A stretch of DNA of 64,000 nucleotides, taken from NCBI GenBank assembly GCA_936432065.2, contig OW386285.2, positions 42,277,920 to 42,341,919 on the forward strand, written 5' to 3'. This DNA comes from Rutpela maculata (taxonomy: Eukaryota > Arthropoda > Insecta > Coleoptera > Cerambycidae). The notes under the pieces were generated by a model, which was given only the letters and a program-made list of their open reading frames with translations, was not told the DNA's origin and did not search any database. Positions 53,921 through 63,369 of this stretch are shown here, one piece after another; the first letter of the stretch is position 1; every line of letters begins with the position of its first letter. The translations under genes were made by a program, and so were the position numbers.

Positions 53921-56470
53921 AGTATTGATCCTACATAAAAAATGAATAGGAACTTATTTGTAGTTTAATTTTGTAAAAAAACAATTTTTTGCTAGAAGTC
54001 GTAGTTTTCGAGTTATTCAAGAAAAACGTAAAAAGGGGACCTTTAAACCACCCCCCGCTCATCTCCCACCGGCCAGGACTTTTGGTATGTTGTTCAGGGC
54101 ATTCCTCCCGACAAATATACAAAAATTTGCAATTACACGAATTAATTCCCCTAATCAGCCTTTTTTGTACTTCATTGACTGGATTATATAAATTTGAAAT
54201 CGGTGCAAAAATATCTAATTTGAAAATTTGTTGTTTATAGTTCGTAGGTACCCAAAAAATAGGTCTTTCACCCTTCATGCTGTATAATGTCAATTTCGTA
54301 ACTGAAATTTCTAATTAAGATGAGATTTTTTGGGTACCTATGAACCATAAACAACAAGTTTTGAAATTAGATATTTTTGCACCGATTTCATATTGATATT
54401 AGGTAATAAGGCACAGATCCTTGCCACTTTTCACTAATACATAGACAGATATTTGAAAACTGAATTAAATTTTATGTCTTACTTTTTAGAGATATTTTTT
54501 GAAGATTTATTGAAGGCGTTCGATTTAAAAAAAGATTTTTTTTTAAACCTTTTTAGTAACCACAGTGAAGAAAACTATTGTGAAATTCTTTTTATGTTGG
54601 GCACCATATGAATGTCACTATAAAAATAATACCATGTTTGTGAATTAATTGATATCACCGGCGACTCCGCCAAATCTTGGAATATAACATGAAATAAAAA
54701 AAAAAAATTCTTAATTTAAAAAAAATCCTGACATGACAAGGCAAAATAAGTTTCAGATTCGGTTTCAGCGACCCCAAAAACATATGCTGCACTGGGTCTG
54801 GTCCCAGGCAACTCGCAAAAATATTTTGTGGTCCTGTGTTATTTTTCTTCTAAATTCTAAATTTTCATTGTCCAGTTCGCCCAAAACAAAATTATTCCAA
54901 ATTTATGAATAAGTATTTCCATCTATCCATAAAATAAGGACCGATTATTTTGTGATACATTATGCTGCACCAAATATTTACTTTTTTAAACTTTTGACTC
55001 TTAGTGGTAATTCGGAAATTAGGATTTTCCTGGGCCCAGTACCTACAATTTTGAGAAGAGACTAACCCATTAGTTGTAAAAGTAGATTCGTCCGTGAATA
55101 AATTGTTTCGACGAAATAATCTATCTTCTAAAATTTTCTTACCCATGGTCAAACAAAAGTCCAAACGACGAGCATCATCTCCAACTTGAAGTTTGTGAAT
55201 AAAAGGTTTGAATGGATAAAATTTGTTGCTGACTAAAATCCTCTGAATATAAAATTTGCTAATACCTAAATTTTTTGATATTTTTCTTAACGACTCTCGA
55301 GGGGTAGTAGCGTCATCTTCATTTAATTGTTTTTGTTTTTTGTTATTTTTTATATTCCCAGTGGAATTGAATTTTTAAATTAATTCACATACTGGCCTGC
55401 GAGTCACTTTAACATTTGAATACTTCTCATTAAAAACTTCCTTTGCGTGTTTATAAGAAACATTTCCGATTCCGTAATATTTGACCAAGTAAATTTGTTG
55501 ATCCAGGGTTTAGCACAGTCGATAAAGGTATTTACCCACAAAAAATTGGCAAACTGAATAATTTATTTTTTAATGAGTTCGTGAAAGTGTTTAGAATAAT
55601 ATCCTGAAAAGTTTAAATTTCGCTCGAATGCAGAATATAAAAAAAAATAAAAAAAAAATGTTTTTTCATCCATTTTTTAAAAATTTTGGACAGATGGATA
55701 CACCACGCATTTATGAACGAATTCATGAACAAAAAACTTCCTGACAAAGTTTATCGTTAAAGCCACGGTTTCCCGGAAAAAATAGTCAAGTGTAATGTAA
55801 TAACTCGGAGCGAGATCAATGCGTGCGCGCGCTGTGACACCGACGCACTGAATTACATGTCTCTAAATCAGAATTTGTTCAATCTATATGAGTGTTGGTT
55901 CATTTAAAAGACGGAAATTGTAGCTTTCTGATGCTTTTTTGTTTTAAACAATACAAGCAAAGGATGGATGGGAAAAATATACTTATATATTGTCCTGTTT
56001 TTGCTATATTTATATATTTTTAATATTTTGTTGGTACTTACTTTTTGAACTAAACTCTTTCTCAGGGTCTCGAGTAAGTTCAACAGACGAACAGAGTGAT
56101 GTTAAGTGGAAACTTGAAAGATAATACTTTCCTTTTTATTATTTAAAATTTTATTTTGTTGAGCGCCAGGTGACCTTATGTCAACCAAAATCAATTAATA
56201 AATAAAACACCAAAATTTAAAAGAACAATAAATAGTGAAATTTTATTTAATAGTAATGCCAAATTTGTTCAAGAGATCAATTAGTTTGTTGTATAGATTG
56301 CCTGTATGTTTCACTAAAATGGTTTGACAAATTGTTACTAAATTTCTTAAAATTAACTAAAACTAATGGCCATTTAGACTGTCGATTGCAATTTTTATTT
56401 TAGAGATCTCAATTTTTAATAAAAGTAAAAATTTATTTTTGAAGACGAAACGAAAACGTAGTAAAAGCTT

Positions 56471-56686
56471 TTACCTTGCCAAAGATTCGGTTGCGTATAG
56501 TGTCGCGTACCGGGTCAGACGCACCTTTACACTTGACAGGTCTCTAACTTCAGTTGCCACTCTCGGAACTCGATGATTTCTAAACCAAACAGCTGGACTG
56601 AAATGGCGGTGTTTACTTTGGGCCTCGATATTTGGAATTTCCACACTTAACTTTTCACACTTAACTTTTTCTTCTATACCATCCAT
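56471..56686 (-). CDS. Unidentified small ORF inside inverted-repeat element
   Basis: The frame opens with ATG in a reasonable context (AAGTAAATGGATGG) and reads MDGIEEKVKCEKLSVEIPNI, later HFSPAVWFRNHRVPRVATEV. Base composition is more GC-rich than its neighbours, including several CpG. No family was recognised. On the opposite strand the sequence just beyond it contains a CAGGTAAGT splice-donor-like site at 56714-56722, so the region might belong to a transcript on either strand. Confidence 0.22.
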   Translation of the reverse strand: MDGIEEKVKCEKLSVEIPNIEAQSKHRHFSPAVWFRNHRVPRVATEVRDLSSVKVRLTRYATLYATESLAR

Positions 56687-57386
56687 TTACTTTTCGAAGC
56701 ACTATTTTCACTACAGGTAAGTATCTGACATTTATTTTCGTTGTACAGTTGAAATTTGTTTACAAAGCCTTCTTAAAATTTTTGTTGTTTACAATTTTTA
56801 CAAGTTCAGATTACTTTGAAATATAAACTTATTTTCACATATCCATAGAATATTTGTTGAGTCATTAAAATTTTCCTTTTGTAATTATTATTTTTATCCA
56901 AACTTTGATAATTAAATTTTCATTTTCTACTTTTCAAAAGTTAGATTATGTGATCGCGCCCCCAAAACGCGTATGGACTCTCTTAATGCTTGTTAATGAC
57001 TGAATTGCGAATTACGGTTTCTAATTGGCAGTAATCGATGATTTTTGACGTTCACTGCTCACTTGATTTTAATTGACATTTATTATTTTTTTGAATTTGA
57101 ATTTTTCTTTCTTATTTAGCACTTTTGATGACTTTTGTCAATTGGGTTTTATTCTACATGTTTCATAGATCATTTCGGTATACAATACCTAGGGTTTTAC
57201 AGCCTATCTAATATATTTCTCAGTTATGTGAAACTAGGTTAAAATTTGTAAAATTCTCTCTTACAAGCTAATTTACATACTATTTTCATATACATGTCCA
57301 ATCTACATACTCTAATGAACATTTTGGCATATATTTTACCTAACCTACACTTATTTTTACTTTGCTAACACACAATGTTTTTTCAG

Positions 57387-57544
57387 GCTGTCGCAGGCAC
57401 TACATTTTGGCCCCATTTTATATGAACTTCAACCTGTGTTCAAAACTACTACACTTAAAAGTTGACCCTTATGAATGTCTACAAGAACAACGTAAAATTT
57501 TGTTACTACAATACCAGTGCGAACTGAAATCTGTTAAAACCTAA
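57387..57544 (+). CDS. Possible terminal exon inside inverted-repeat element
   Basis: A good splice-acceptor-like tract (TGTTTTTTCAG) ends at 57386. The following frame reads CRRHYILAPFYMNFNLCSKL, then LHLKVDPYECLQEQRKILLL, and stops at 57542-57544. The residue mix (charged, helix-like, QEQRKILLLQYQCELK) looks protein-coding, unlike most frames around it. The donor-like site CAGGTAAGT at 56714-56722 is in the same orientation. The protein is not recognised; it may be part of this element's own gene. Confidence 0.28.
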
Positions 57545-57599
57545 GAAAACTAGTGTCACCCCAAAGTTTTCACCTCAGTGAGTCCTTTTTCACAGTTTA

Positions 57600-58930
57600 T
57601 TCTTAGAGTGTACACTACAAAAAGTAAGTTATCCTATTAATATTTAAAGCACACCACTTTTAGTTAGATTACGATTAGTGTTTTTATCACGTTTCCCAAA
57701 AATTTGGTTTTGGACGAGGCTTCTCGCTCTGAATTTTTATTATTTAATGTCCTGTTTATGGGATACATTTTCCCTAAATAAATCTTATCTAAAGTGTTAC
57801 AATATGATATTTACATAGTCTATTTAGTGTTTTATTTAATTTAATTAATTTTTATGAATAATTTTTTTTACTTAATTTATGTTTTTCGATAGTGATTATC
57901 TCTCTGTATGTGTTCTTGGCACAATATCGTAAATTTTATCATGAGAATCAGCTTTCAGCAATTTCTGAGATTATTTTGCACTTCTCAAGATTCGTGCTTA
58001 ATGAAAATATCATCAATACCCTATATTAAACAACAATTTCTTAATAATAACATTTTATTTTAACATTTGATTCAATGTATGTTTGCTTTGTGTTTCAAAC
58101 ATTTCATTCATCTGCAAGTAATTACTGTATTTATTAATTCACAATATCATATATCGTTACAATATATATTATCACGCCCGAATTCAATCCTCGCGTCGCA
58201 ATAAAAAATATATAAAAAAAAAGCTCTTCAAAAAAATTTTTTCTTCATTGAAAACTGTTAAAGGGTATGTACACTTTATGATTATTATGGTTTATTAAGT
58301 TGTAGTAACGAGGATTAAAAAAAAGTACACCTCAAATCATTTTTATTTCCTTACTTGATTTTTTTTTGATAAATATATATATTGGAGGCTATAACTTGTC
58401 CAAAAATTGACCCATTGGAAAAAATAAAATATCACTATTTCGGAAAAAGTGTATACTTTTCGAATGTAAAAACACAAAATCGTTTACTTGTATGCATTTT
58501 TTCAAAAATATGATCAATCAGATCATGATAAGAAATTGCAATTTTCATGATCTTCTCCTTATCACTATGAAAATATCTTTGATTGATTTGAATGTAAATT
58601 CTGGAACTTTTCCAATATATTAACAACTGTATAAGGAATCCATTGGATATAGCTGAAATGTGGATAGGTGTACCTGTAATAAATACAATACAGTAAAGGC
58701 ACGTAAAAATTCATGCGAGCGATTCAGCGGCTATGTATGGTGTCTGTGTATGCCTTCATAATTATATATTTTCCCTCTATACTCACTATTTATCCTCCTA
58801 TTCACTAGAAAAAAATGTTAAAAATGTGTAATCAGAGAGAGAAAAAAGCTTTATTTTACTCGATAGAACAGCTAATAATTTTTGGAGGTTCCATAGCATG
58901 CATTTAACCGTGCGCTTGCCGTGCAGAGTG
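57600..58930. other. AT-rich interior of the element, no gene seen
   Basis: No recognisable coding motif. A minus frame at 58435-58626 is AT-driven. Confidence 0.4.
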
Positions 58931-59209
58931 ACACAGTTACTTCACTATTTTTTTCCAGGCATACCGTGGCTTTAGCGATAAATTGTATTAGGGTATTTTT
59001 TGTTCATAAACACGTGGTCTACCCACCTTATTTTTTATTTTTTCCTACCTTCACTTAATTTCAAAATTTTGAAAAAATGGTTAAAAAGTTTTTTTTTCAC
59101 TTTTTTTATGTTCTGCATCCGAGCGAAATGTAAACTTTTCAGGATATTATTCTACACACTTTCACGTACTCATTAAAAAAAAATTATTCAGTTTGCAAAT
59201 TTTCGTGGG

Positions 59210-59738
59210 TTTCACTATAGAATGTTCTGTCGTCTGGGCTAGTTGGCATAATTGAGTAATCATCAGTAATTAATATTTTTATAGAAAATAGAAAATACTA
59301 ATAGATATCTATTACACTGACATTGAAATTAATCCATGGCATTACTTGATGTACTCTCATATGTCTATGAAAAATTAGGAAAAGATTAGAGAAATGTGTA
59401 CTAGTAGGAGGTCTACACGTGGAATAGTTTTCAACTAAGTTGATTTTTTTTTTTTTTTGAAAATTGTTATTTCCTTATTTTGCAACTAAACTCCGTATTT
59501 AAGCTTTTCTTCATAATTGAACAAACATTATTAAATAAAATTTTCAATATAAATGTAAAAAAGGTAGTTTGCTTAAAGTCAATTTCATATTTTCTAATTT
59601 TTAGAATATCGTGTACAATTTATCTTAAGTTTGACAACTGTCTCCTAAGATAAGCAAAAGTTTTGAATGATTTTTCTCGTATAATCAAAAATAAGAAAGT
59701 TTATAAGAGTACGGTACCCCATCTGGGGACACACTGTA
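59210..59738. other. Interval without gene; solitary mariner-type end
   Basis: At the right border, CATCTGGGGACACACTGTA looks like the outer end of a Tc1/mariner element, but its partner was not found in the window. Confidence 0.4.
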
Positions 59739-59740
59739 TA

Positions 59741-59970
59741 TACAGGTTTTAAAGGAAATAGTATTGTTCCATTAGGAGCTAAAATAGCAATCATAATAAA
59801 AGTTCCTATAAATTCCTCCTAAAGGAGCTAAAATCTCTGATCATCCTCAGAGCCCCCTTAGGAAACATTCCCAGACACATGGTATGTTTCTTTATAGGAA
59901 CTTCCCTTTCTGTTTATATGTGTAGAAACAGATCCTAAATGGACGAAAGTTATATTTCTAACAACCTGTA
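59741..59970. mobile_element. TA-flanked short MITE
   Basis: TACAGGTT at the left end and AACCTGTA at the right are inverted, with TA outside each (59739-59740 and 59971-59972). The terminal repeat is short (8 bp). The interior has repeated CTCCTAAAGGAGC-like words but no ORF. It abuts another mariner-like end at 59738. Confidence 0.55.
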
Positions 59971-59972
59971 TA

Positions 59973-60520
59973 ATGGAATTACCTTCATATGAGTAATACC
60001 GATTGTGCTGTTTGACCGAATAGGTATCATATCCTTAGTAACCGCATAAAAGTTAGTTTTGTTTAAACATTAGATAAAAATCTTGTTAAGAAACATGCCA
60101 CAGGTTTGCATTCTATGTGTATGTAAATTATAAGGCAAATTATTCACACTTTCATTACTGGTTGTGGTTTCTTTTATAATAAGGAGTCTGTTACATATAA
60201 GAAAACACCTAGTAGTATTCTGTTCACCAAATTTTCACTTTTTATTATTCATTTGTATGCTTGAATATTTTAATATGCATAATATGGTTGGAGAGCAGAA
60301 ATACTATTGTTTACATTGTGTATTCATCCATTTTTTATTCGATATTCAACTTCAACGTGCTATTATTCCGTAGTTCAATAAATAATGATCTGACATGGAA
60401 CAGACTGCAAAATAATTATACCTTTACTGTACGGTATCGACATTTATTAAAAATTTTAGAAAATATGTAAAAGTTTAAGTAGAGGAAAATGGCAGATTCA
60501 ATAAAGCGCCATAAATTGAA
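59973..60520. other. Interval without gene
   Basis: Nothing recognised; overlapping frames at 60164-60470 are AT-driven. Confidence 0.4.
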
Positions 60521-60524
60521 ACTA

Positions 60525-60620
60525 AATCACTATTTAATTATTCATTAATTCATTAACTCACTATTTCGTTAATTCGTTAGTTCATTAATTCATTAATTCA
60601 CTAATTTATTAATTTCAATA
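60525..60620 (+). repeat. ATTCATTA microsatellite tract
   Basis: About ten variants of ATTCATTA/ATTCGTTA in tandem directly before the SINE target site. Confidence 0.8.
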
Positions 60621-60636
60621 ATTAAAGTATATACGA

Positions 60637-61012
60637 AGGGGCGAGCGTAGAGGCGACTTAAATGTGAATGTCAGTCGATATTCCGTTGAAGCAACGTCGA
60701 GCACGGTTAGTACTTGGATGGGTGACCCATCTTGGGAAATACAGCGTTCTCGTCCCACCTTCTAGAGGCTTGTATATCAGTGTATACGCGGAAGTTACGT
60801 AATTTCAGACGAGGATTACGTAGTGGATATACCATCCTTCGGAGGGGATGTAAAGCAGGCGGTCCCTTGTCTATTAAATATTAGGCAAGTAAAAGATCCC
60901 TACTCTTCTTAAGGGTTCGGCAAAATTTCCAGGTTGCGGGTAGCTCGTCTCCTGGCGTCGGTGATAGGCCCTGGTAGCGGAAATAGGCCGACGTTAAATA
61001 AGTAGATAAAAA
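60637..61012 (+). mobile_element. 5S rRNA-derived SINE with 13-bp TSD
   Basis: The 13-mer AAAGTATATACGA flanks the insertion exactly (60624-60636 and 61013-61025). The 5' part contains GTTGAAGCAACGTCGAGC and GGTTAGTACTTGGATGGGTG, the internal-promoter half of 5S ribosomal RNA (box A, intermediate element and box C), followed by CTTGGGAAATAC. The body continues with a CGGAGGGGATGTAAAGC block and ends in an A-rich tail (AGATAAAAAAA). This is the layout of SINE3-type elements, transcribed by RNA polymerase III and mobilised by a LINE. It is not a 5S gene: the 5' third of 5S has diverged and a long unrelated body follows. Confidence 0.88.
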
Positions 61013-61089
61013 AAAGTATATACGAGGTCACATAAATAAAAAATTAAGATACTGAAAACGAAATGTAGAGTATAATATTTTATTGAAAA

Positions 61090-61355
61090 GTAAATAAGTT
61101 TTTCTTTAAATGTTTTTCTTTAAAATGTTTTCTTAACCGCTTTTCAAGTCACTGAAGTAACTCCTTGAAAATCCAGAATAAATTTGTGTTAGGTAAAGAG
61201 ATACGAGGCCCTACAGCTTATAGTGGAGTCCGAACCACTTCTTGGGGATAATTTTATAATTAAGATTATTTCGCGATGAGCAGGGATTGAACCTGCTTCG
61301 CTAGGTACGCCAGTATGCAAGCTAGACGCGCTAAACCACTGAGCTACCGTCCCCG
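61090..61355 (-). mobile_element. tRNA-derived SINE (or tRNA pseudogene plus tail)
   Basis: On the minus strand, GGTAGCTCAGTGGTTTAGCG (box A type, about 61345-61326) and GCAGGTTCAATCCCTGC (box B type, with its T-arm stem, about 61292-61276) lie about 35 bases apart, as in tRNA genes. The acceptor stem does not close well and a long non-tRNA body follows toward 61090, so a SINE is more likely than a functional tRNA. Two AAAGAAAAACATTT-like repeats lie near its presumed 3' end. No TSD was found. It is oriented opposite to the 5S SINE next to it. Confidence 0.62.
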
Positions 61356-61553
61356 TTTTTTTTTTGAGTAGTAATAAATTTTTAATAATATTTAATAATT
61401 GATGAAAAGTAAAAGTGTATCTCCTCTGTTTCAGACATCAGTTAGATATAAACAATTCTGTTGAATCAAGCAAAACCTATTTCCTCAAGAATGAGGGAGT
61501 TAGACCAGTTAATAATAGAACAATATGAGCAAGCAAAGGCACAGTCATGAGAA

Positions 61554-62268
61554 CATAGTTGCCAACCCTACTGTTTTTTCAGTAGATCGACCGTTTTTTG
61601 GTTTTCTTTCCAGTTTTTAGTCCGACCTGCTAAATCTACAGTTTTTTTTTGCATATGGATCAATTATTTTATTAAGGTATTACCACAGAGTACAGTAACT
61701 ATACAGATGCGAAAGCAAGCCTTCCCGCCAAAACCAAATTTATATACTCATCGCCATTTTTTAAATGGTATATATCAATCAACCTCACTTTTATGTTGAC
61801 ACTGTTAACGTTTATCTTGTTAAGTTTCGATTTGTGAATTTTATTTTCACTCATTTTGGGAGGTTGAAAACATTAACCGAGAATTAAATTTCTCATAAAT
61901 AAAACCTAGTGCACAACTCAATCGGAAATAGACGCCGATTATAAACAATTCAAATGGTAATATTTTTTAATCCAACTCGAAATACACTGTTTTCTCAGTG
62001 TATCCTTAAAAATAAAGAAAACAGAAATAAATTAACAACACATTTCTCTTAGTGTAGATGCAATTAGTACACAAGGTCACAGAAATCGAGCCATCAAAAC
62101 TCACAGGTACCGCCAAAGCTTTCACTTCTGTGTAGTTACTGTACTCTGTGATTTAATATATAGTAAAAAAACAGTAGATTAACAGGTTCACTAAAATAAA
62201 TTCCCAGTTTTCTACAGTTTTTTTTTGCTTATCTACAGTTTCCTCGTCTAACTGAGTTGGTAACAGTG
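61554..62268. mobile_element. hAT-type element with 8-bp TSD (7/8)
   Basis: The ends CATAGTTGCCAACCC and GAGTTGGTAACAGTG are imperfect inverted repeats of hAT type. CATGAGAA (61546-61553) and CATGAGGA (62269-62276) flank it, 7 of 8 matching. Subterminal copies of TCTACAGTTTTTTTTTGC occur near both ends (about 61637 and 62213), but in direct orientation. No transposase is present; the centre is occupied by another element. Confidence 0.75.
61684..62150. mobile_element. Nested TIR element inside the hAT copy
   Basis: CACAGAGTACAGTAACTA (left) faces TAGTTACTGTACTCTGTG (right). Similarity continues for about 40 bp (GATGCGAAAGC against GCTTTCACTTC). It lies wholly inside the hAT element 61554-62268, so it is probably a later insertion. 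No ORF; the TSD is not defined. Confidence 0.68.
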
Positions 62269-62512
62269 CATGAGGAGTTTAAGTTTATTGTCTTTGCTGA
62301 TCCTTCTAAAATCCTTTGATTTTACGTTTCCAGATTTCCTCATACTTACAAGGTTGTACTTGATAATAAACTCCTAAGTGGTACTGAGCTGCTGAAAAAG
62401 TAGGAGGAAGTGTCCAGACAGCAACTGTATAAACAATTATTTTTAACAAAAAAAAAAAAAATTGCATCAGTCCTAACCTGTATCATCCGCCTTTCCATAA
62501 TATAGGCACAAT

Positions 62513-62639
62513 TAGTAGATTGTAATACAAGTGTGGCAAGGGCTTCATTGCAAAACGATGTATGAAAGTACATCGCTGCGCTCGTGTTCCTATCATACGA
62601 GTTTTGCAATGAAGCTTGCCACATGTGTGTTACATACTA
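62513..62639. mobile_element. Short palindromic element, ~40-bp arms
   Basis: GTGGCAAGGGCTTCATTGCA with AAAC (62532-62556) is mirrored by GTTTTGCAATGAAGCTTGCC with AC (62601-62623). Weaker pairing extends outward to TAGTA at both ends. The flanking GTGTGGCAA word recurs at 62894. Confidence 0.68.
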
Positions 62640-62721
62640 TTTTTTCTACGGTTGTGAAGTTATTTCCCTTTTTTAAAGTCTTTTCAAAATTTTAAATTTG
62701 CTGCCTGTCAGATTTTATTTA

Positions 62722-62973
62722 AAGTGACATTTTCCGCAGTCATTCTGAAGTTAGAAAATTTGACTTTGTAATTGCAATTCATGTGTAATTAATGTACATT
62801 TATAGAATTTAATTGTTATTACCAGTAAGGAATACAAAATTCTTTAAGGTAAACACACTATTTTATTCCGGTGTATGAAGATGTAATCAAGGCGTGTGGC
62901 AAATTCTTTGCCGCACGGCGTTCGGCAAAGTGATATTTTCTGCAGTCATTTTGAAGTTAGAAAATTTGACTTT
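62722..62973 (+). repeat. 46-bp direct repeat pair
   Basis: AAGTGACATTTTCCGCAGTC... (62722-62767) and AAGTGATATTTTCTGCAGTC... (62928-62973) match at 43 of 46 positions. The 160-bp spacer has no gene. It may be the trace of a duplication or two ends of an unrecognised element. Confidence 0.75.
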
Positions 62974-63369
62974 CAGCACAATCGTAGAAAAACGTATTTT
63001 CATGACTCCGCAAGTCTGAAACTCAGTGTTCTGGTCGCCTTACGGGAGCTCGACAGGGATTTTTTATGCGATTTTTCATTAAATGTAGAATTCATTATTA
63101 GTAAGTGAATAAGTGGGATTACGTCAAAGAGAAAGGCCAAATTCTTATTAGAGGGAGAAACCAAATTTCACATTGTGTAAAAGGGAGCGTCGTTAATGAT
63201 CGAAGGTAGTACACTTCTGTGCAAGTCCCGTACACTTGAAAAATCAAGTCATCCAGTTTTTACTAATATTAAGTGATGTGAATCAGTCTTTTTGGAATTT
63301 AGATTTTTTATTATCATACAGGTTATAAAAAAGTGACATTGATTGTGAAATGTCATAAGTAAGGTATCT

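Larger units (their letters stand above)
50330..54838. mobile_element. Long-inverted-repeat element, TTA TSD (PIF/Harbinger-like target)
   Basis: The ends CACAGGACCACAAAATATTT and its complement (ending GTGGTCCTGTG) are perfect over more than 40 bp. TTA lies outside both (50327-50329 and 54839-54841). The left arm continues to about 52430, apart from the nested 50749-52080 element. The right arm runs from about 53922, with an extra stretch near 54190-54400. A 3-bp TTA/TWA target is usual for PIF/Harbinger elements, but no transposase or nuclease ORF is present, so the class is inferred from the target only. The centre holds pieces of a foldback family and two hairpin-ended repeats. Confidence 0.85.
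50234..55515 (-). pseudogene. Mariner-type transposase split by a 4.5-kb insertion
   Basis: Upstream part (55515 to about 54842): IYLVKYYGIGNVSYKHAKEV, VTRRPVCELI, a helix-turn-helix SLRKISKNLGISKFYIQRIL, FTDESTFTTNGLVSSQNCRY with the first catalytic Asp, and KIIGPYFMD. Only one in-frame stop occurs over its first 190 or so codons. Downstream part (50326 to 50234): FQQDGCSAHSTILVRRWLDN with the second Asp, then DRWIGRY; the third Asp and C-terminus are lost next to the LINE relic. The interruption is exactly the TTA-flanked element 50330-54838. Leaving out that element and one TTA gives a continuous EFRRKIIFQQDG reading, which shows the insertion point precisely. Confidence 0.85.
55535..59209. 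mobile_element. Inverted-repeat element, ~265-bp arms, 3.7 kb
   Basis: CCCACAAAAAATTGGCAAAC (left) faces GTTTGCAAATTTTCGTGGG (right). Matches continue to the AAAGCCACGGTTTCCCGG block (about 55762) and its partner near 58965. The left flank is TTA and the right flank is TTT, so a 3-bp PIF-like target is possible but imperfect. The element adjoins the 5' part of the mariner transposase at 55515. Its 3.1-kb interior carries no recognised transposase; a possible exon is listed at 57387-57544 and a 71-codon minus frame at 56471-56686 remains unidentified. Confidence 0.68.

Noticed and set aside
59741..59970. Assignment of the 59741-59970 MITE and the solitary end at 59738 as one element.
   Set aside because: The two ends face each other at a shared TA rather than enclosing DNA, so they are more likely separate insertions.
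60637..60760. A functional 5S rRNA gene.
   Set aside because: Only the internal-promoter half is conserved; it is flanked by a TSD and followed by an A-tailed body, as in a SINE.
61270..61355. A functional tRNA gene on the minus strand.
   Set aside because: Box A and box B are present but the acceptor stem does not pair well and SINE-like body sequence follows.
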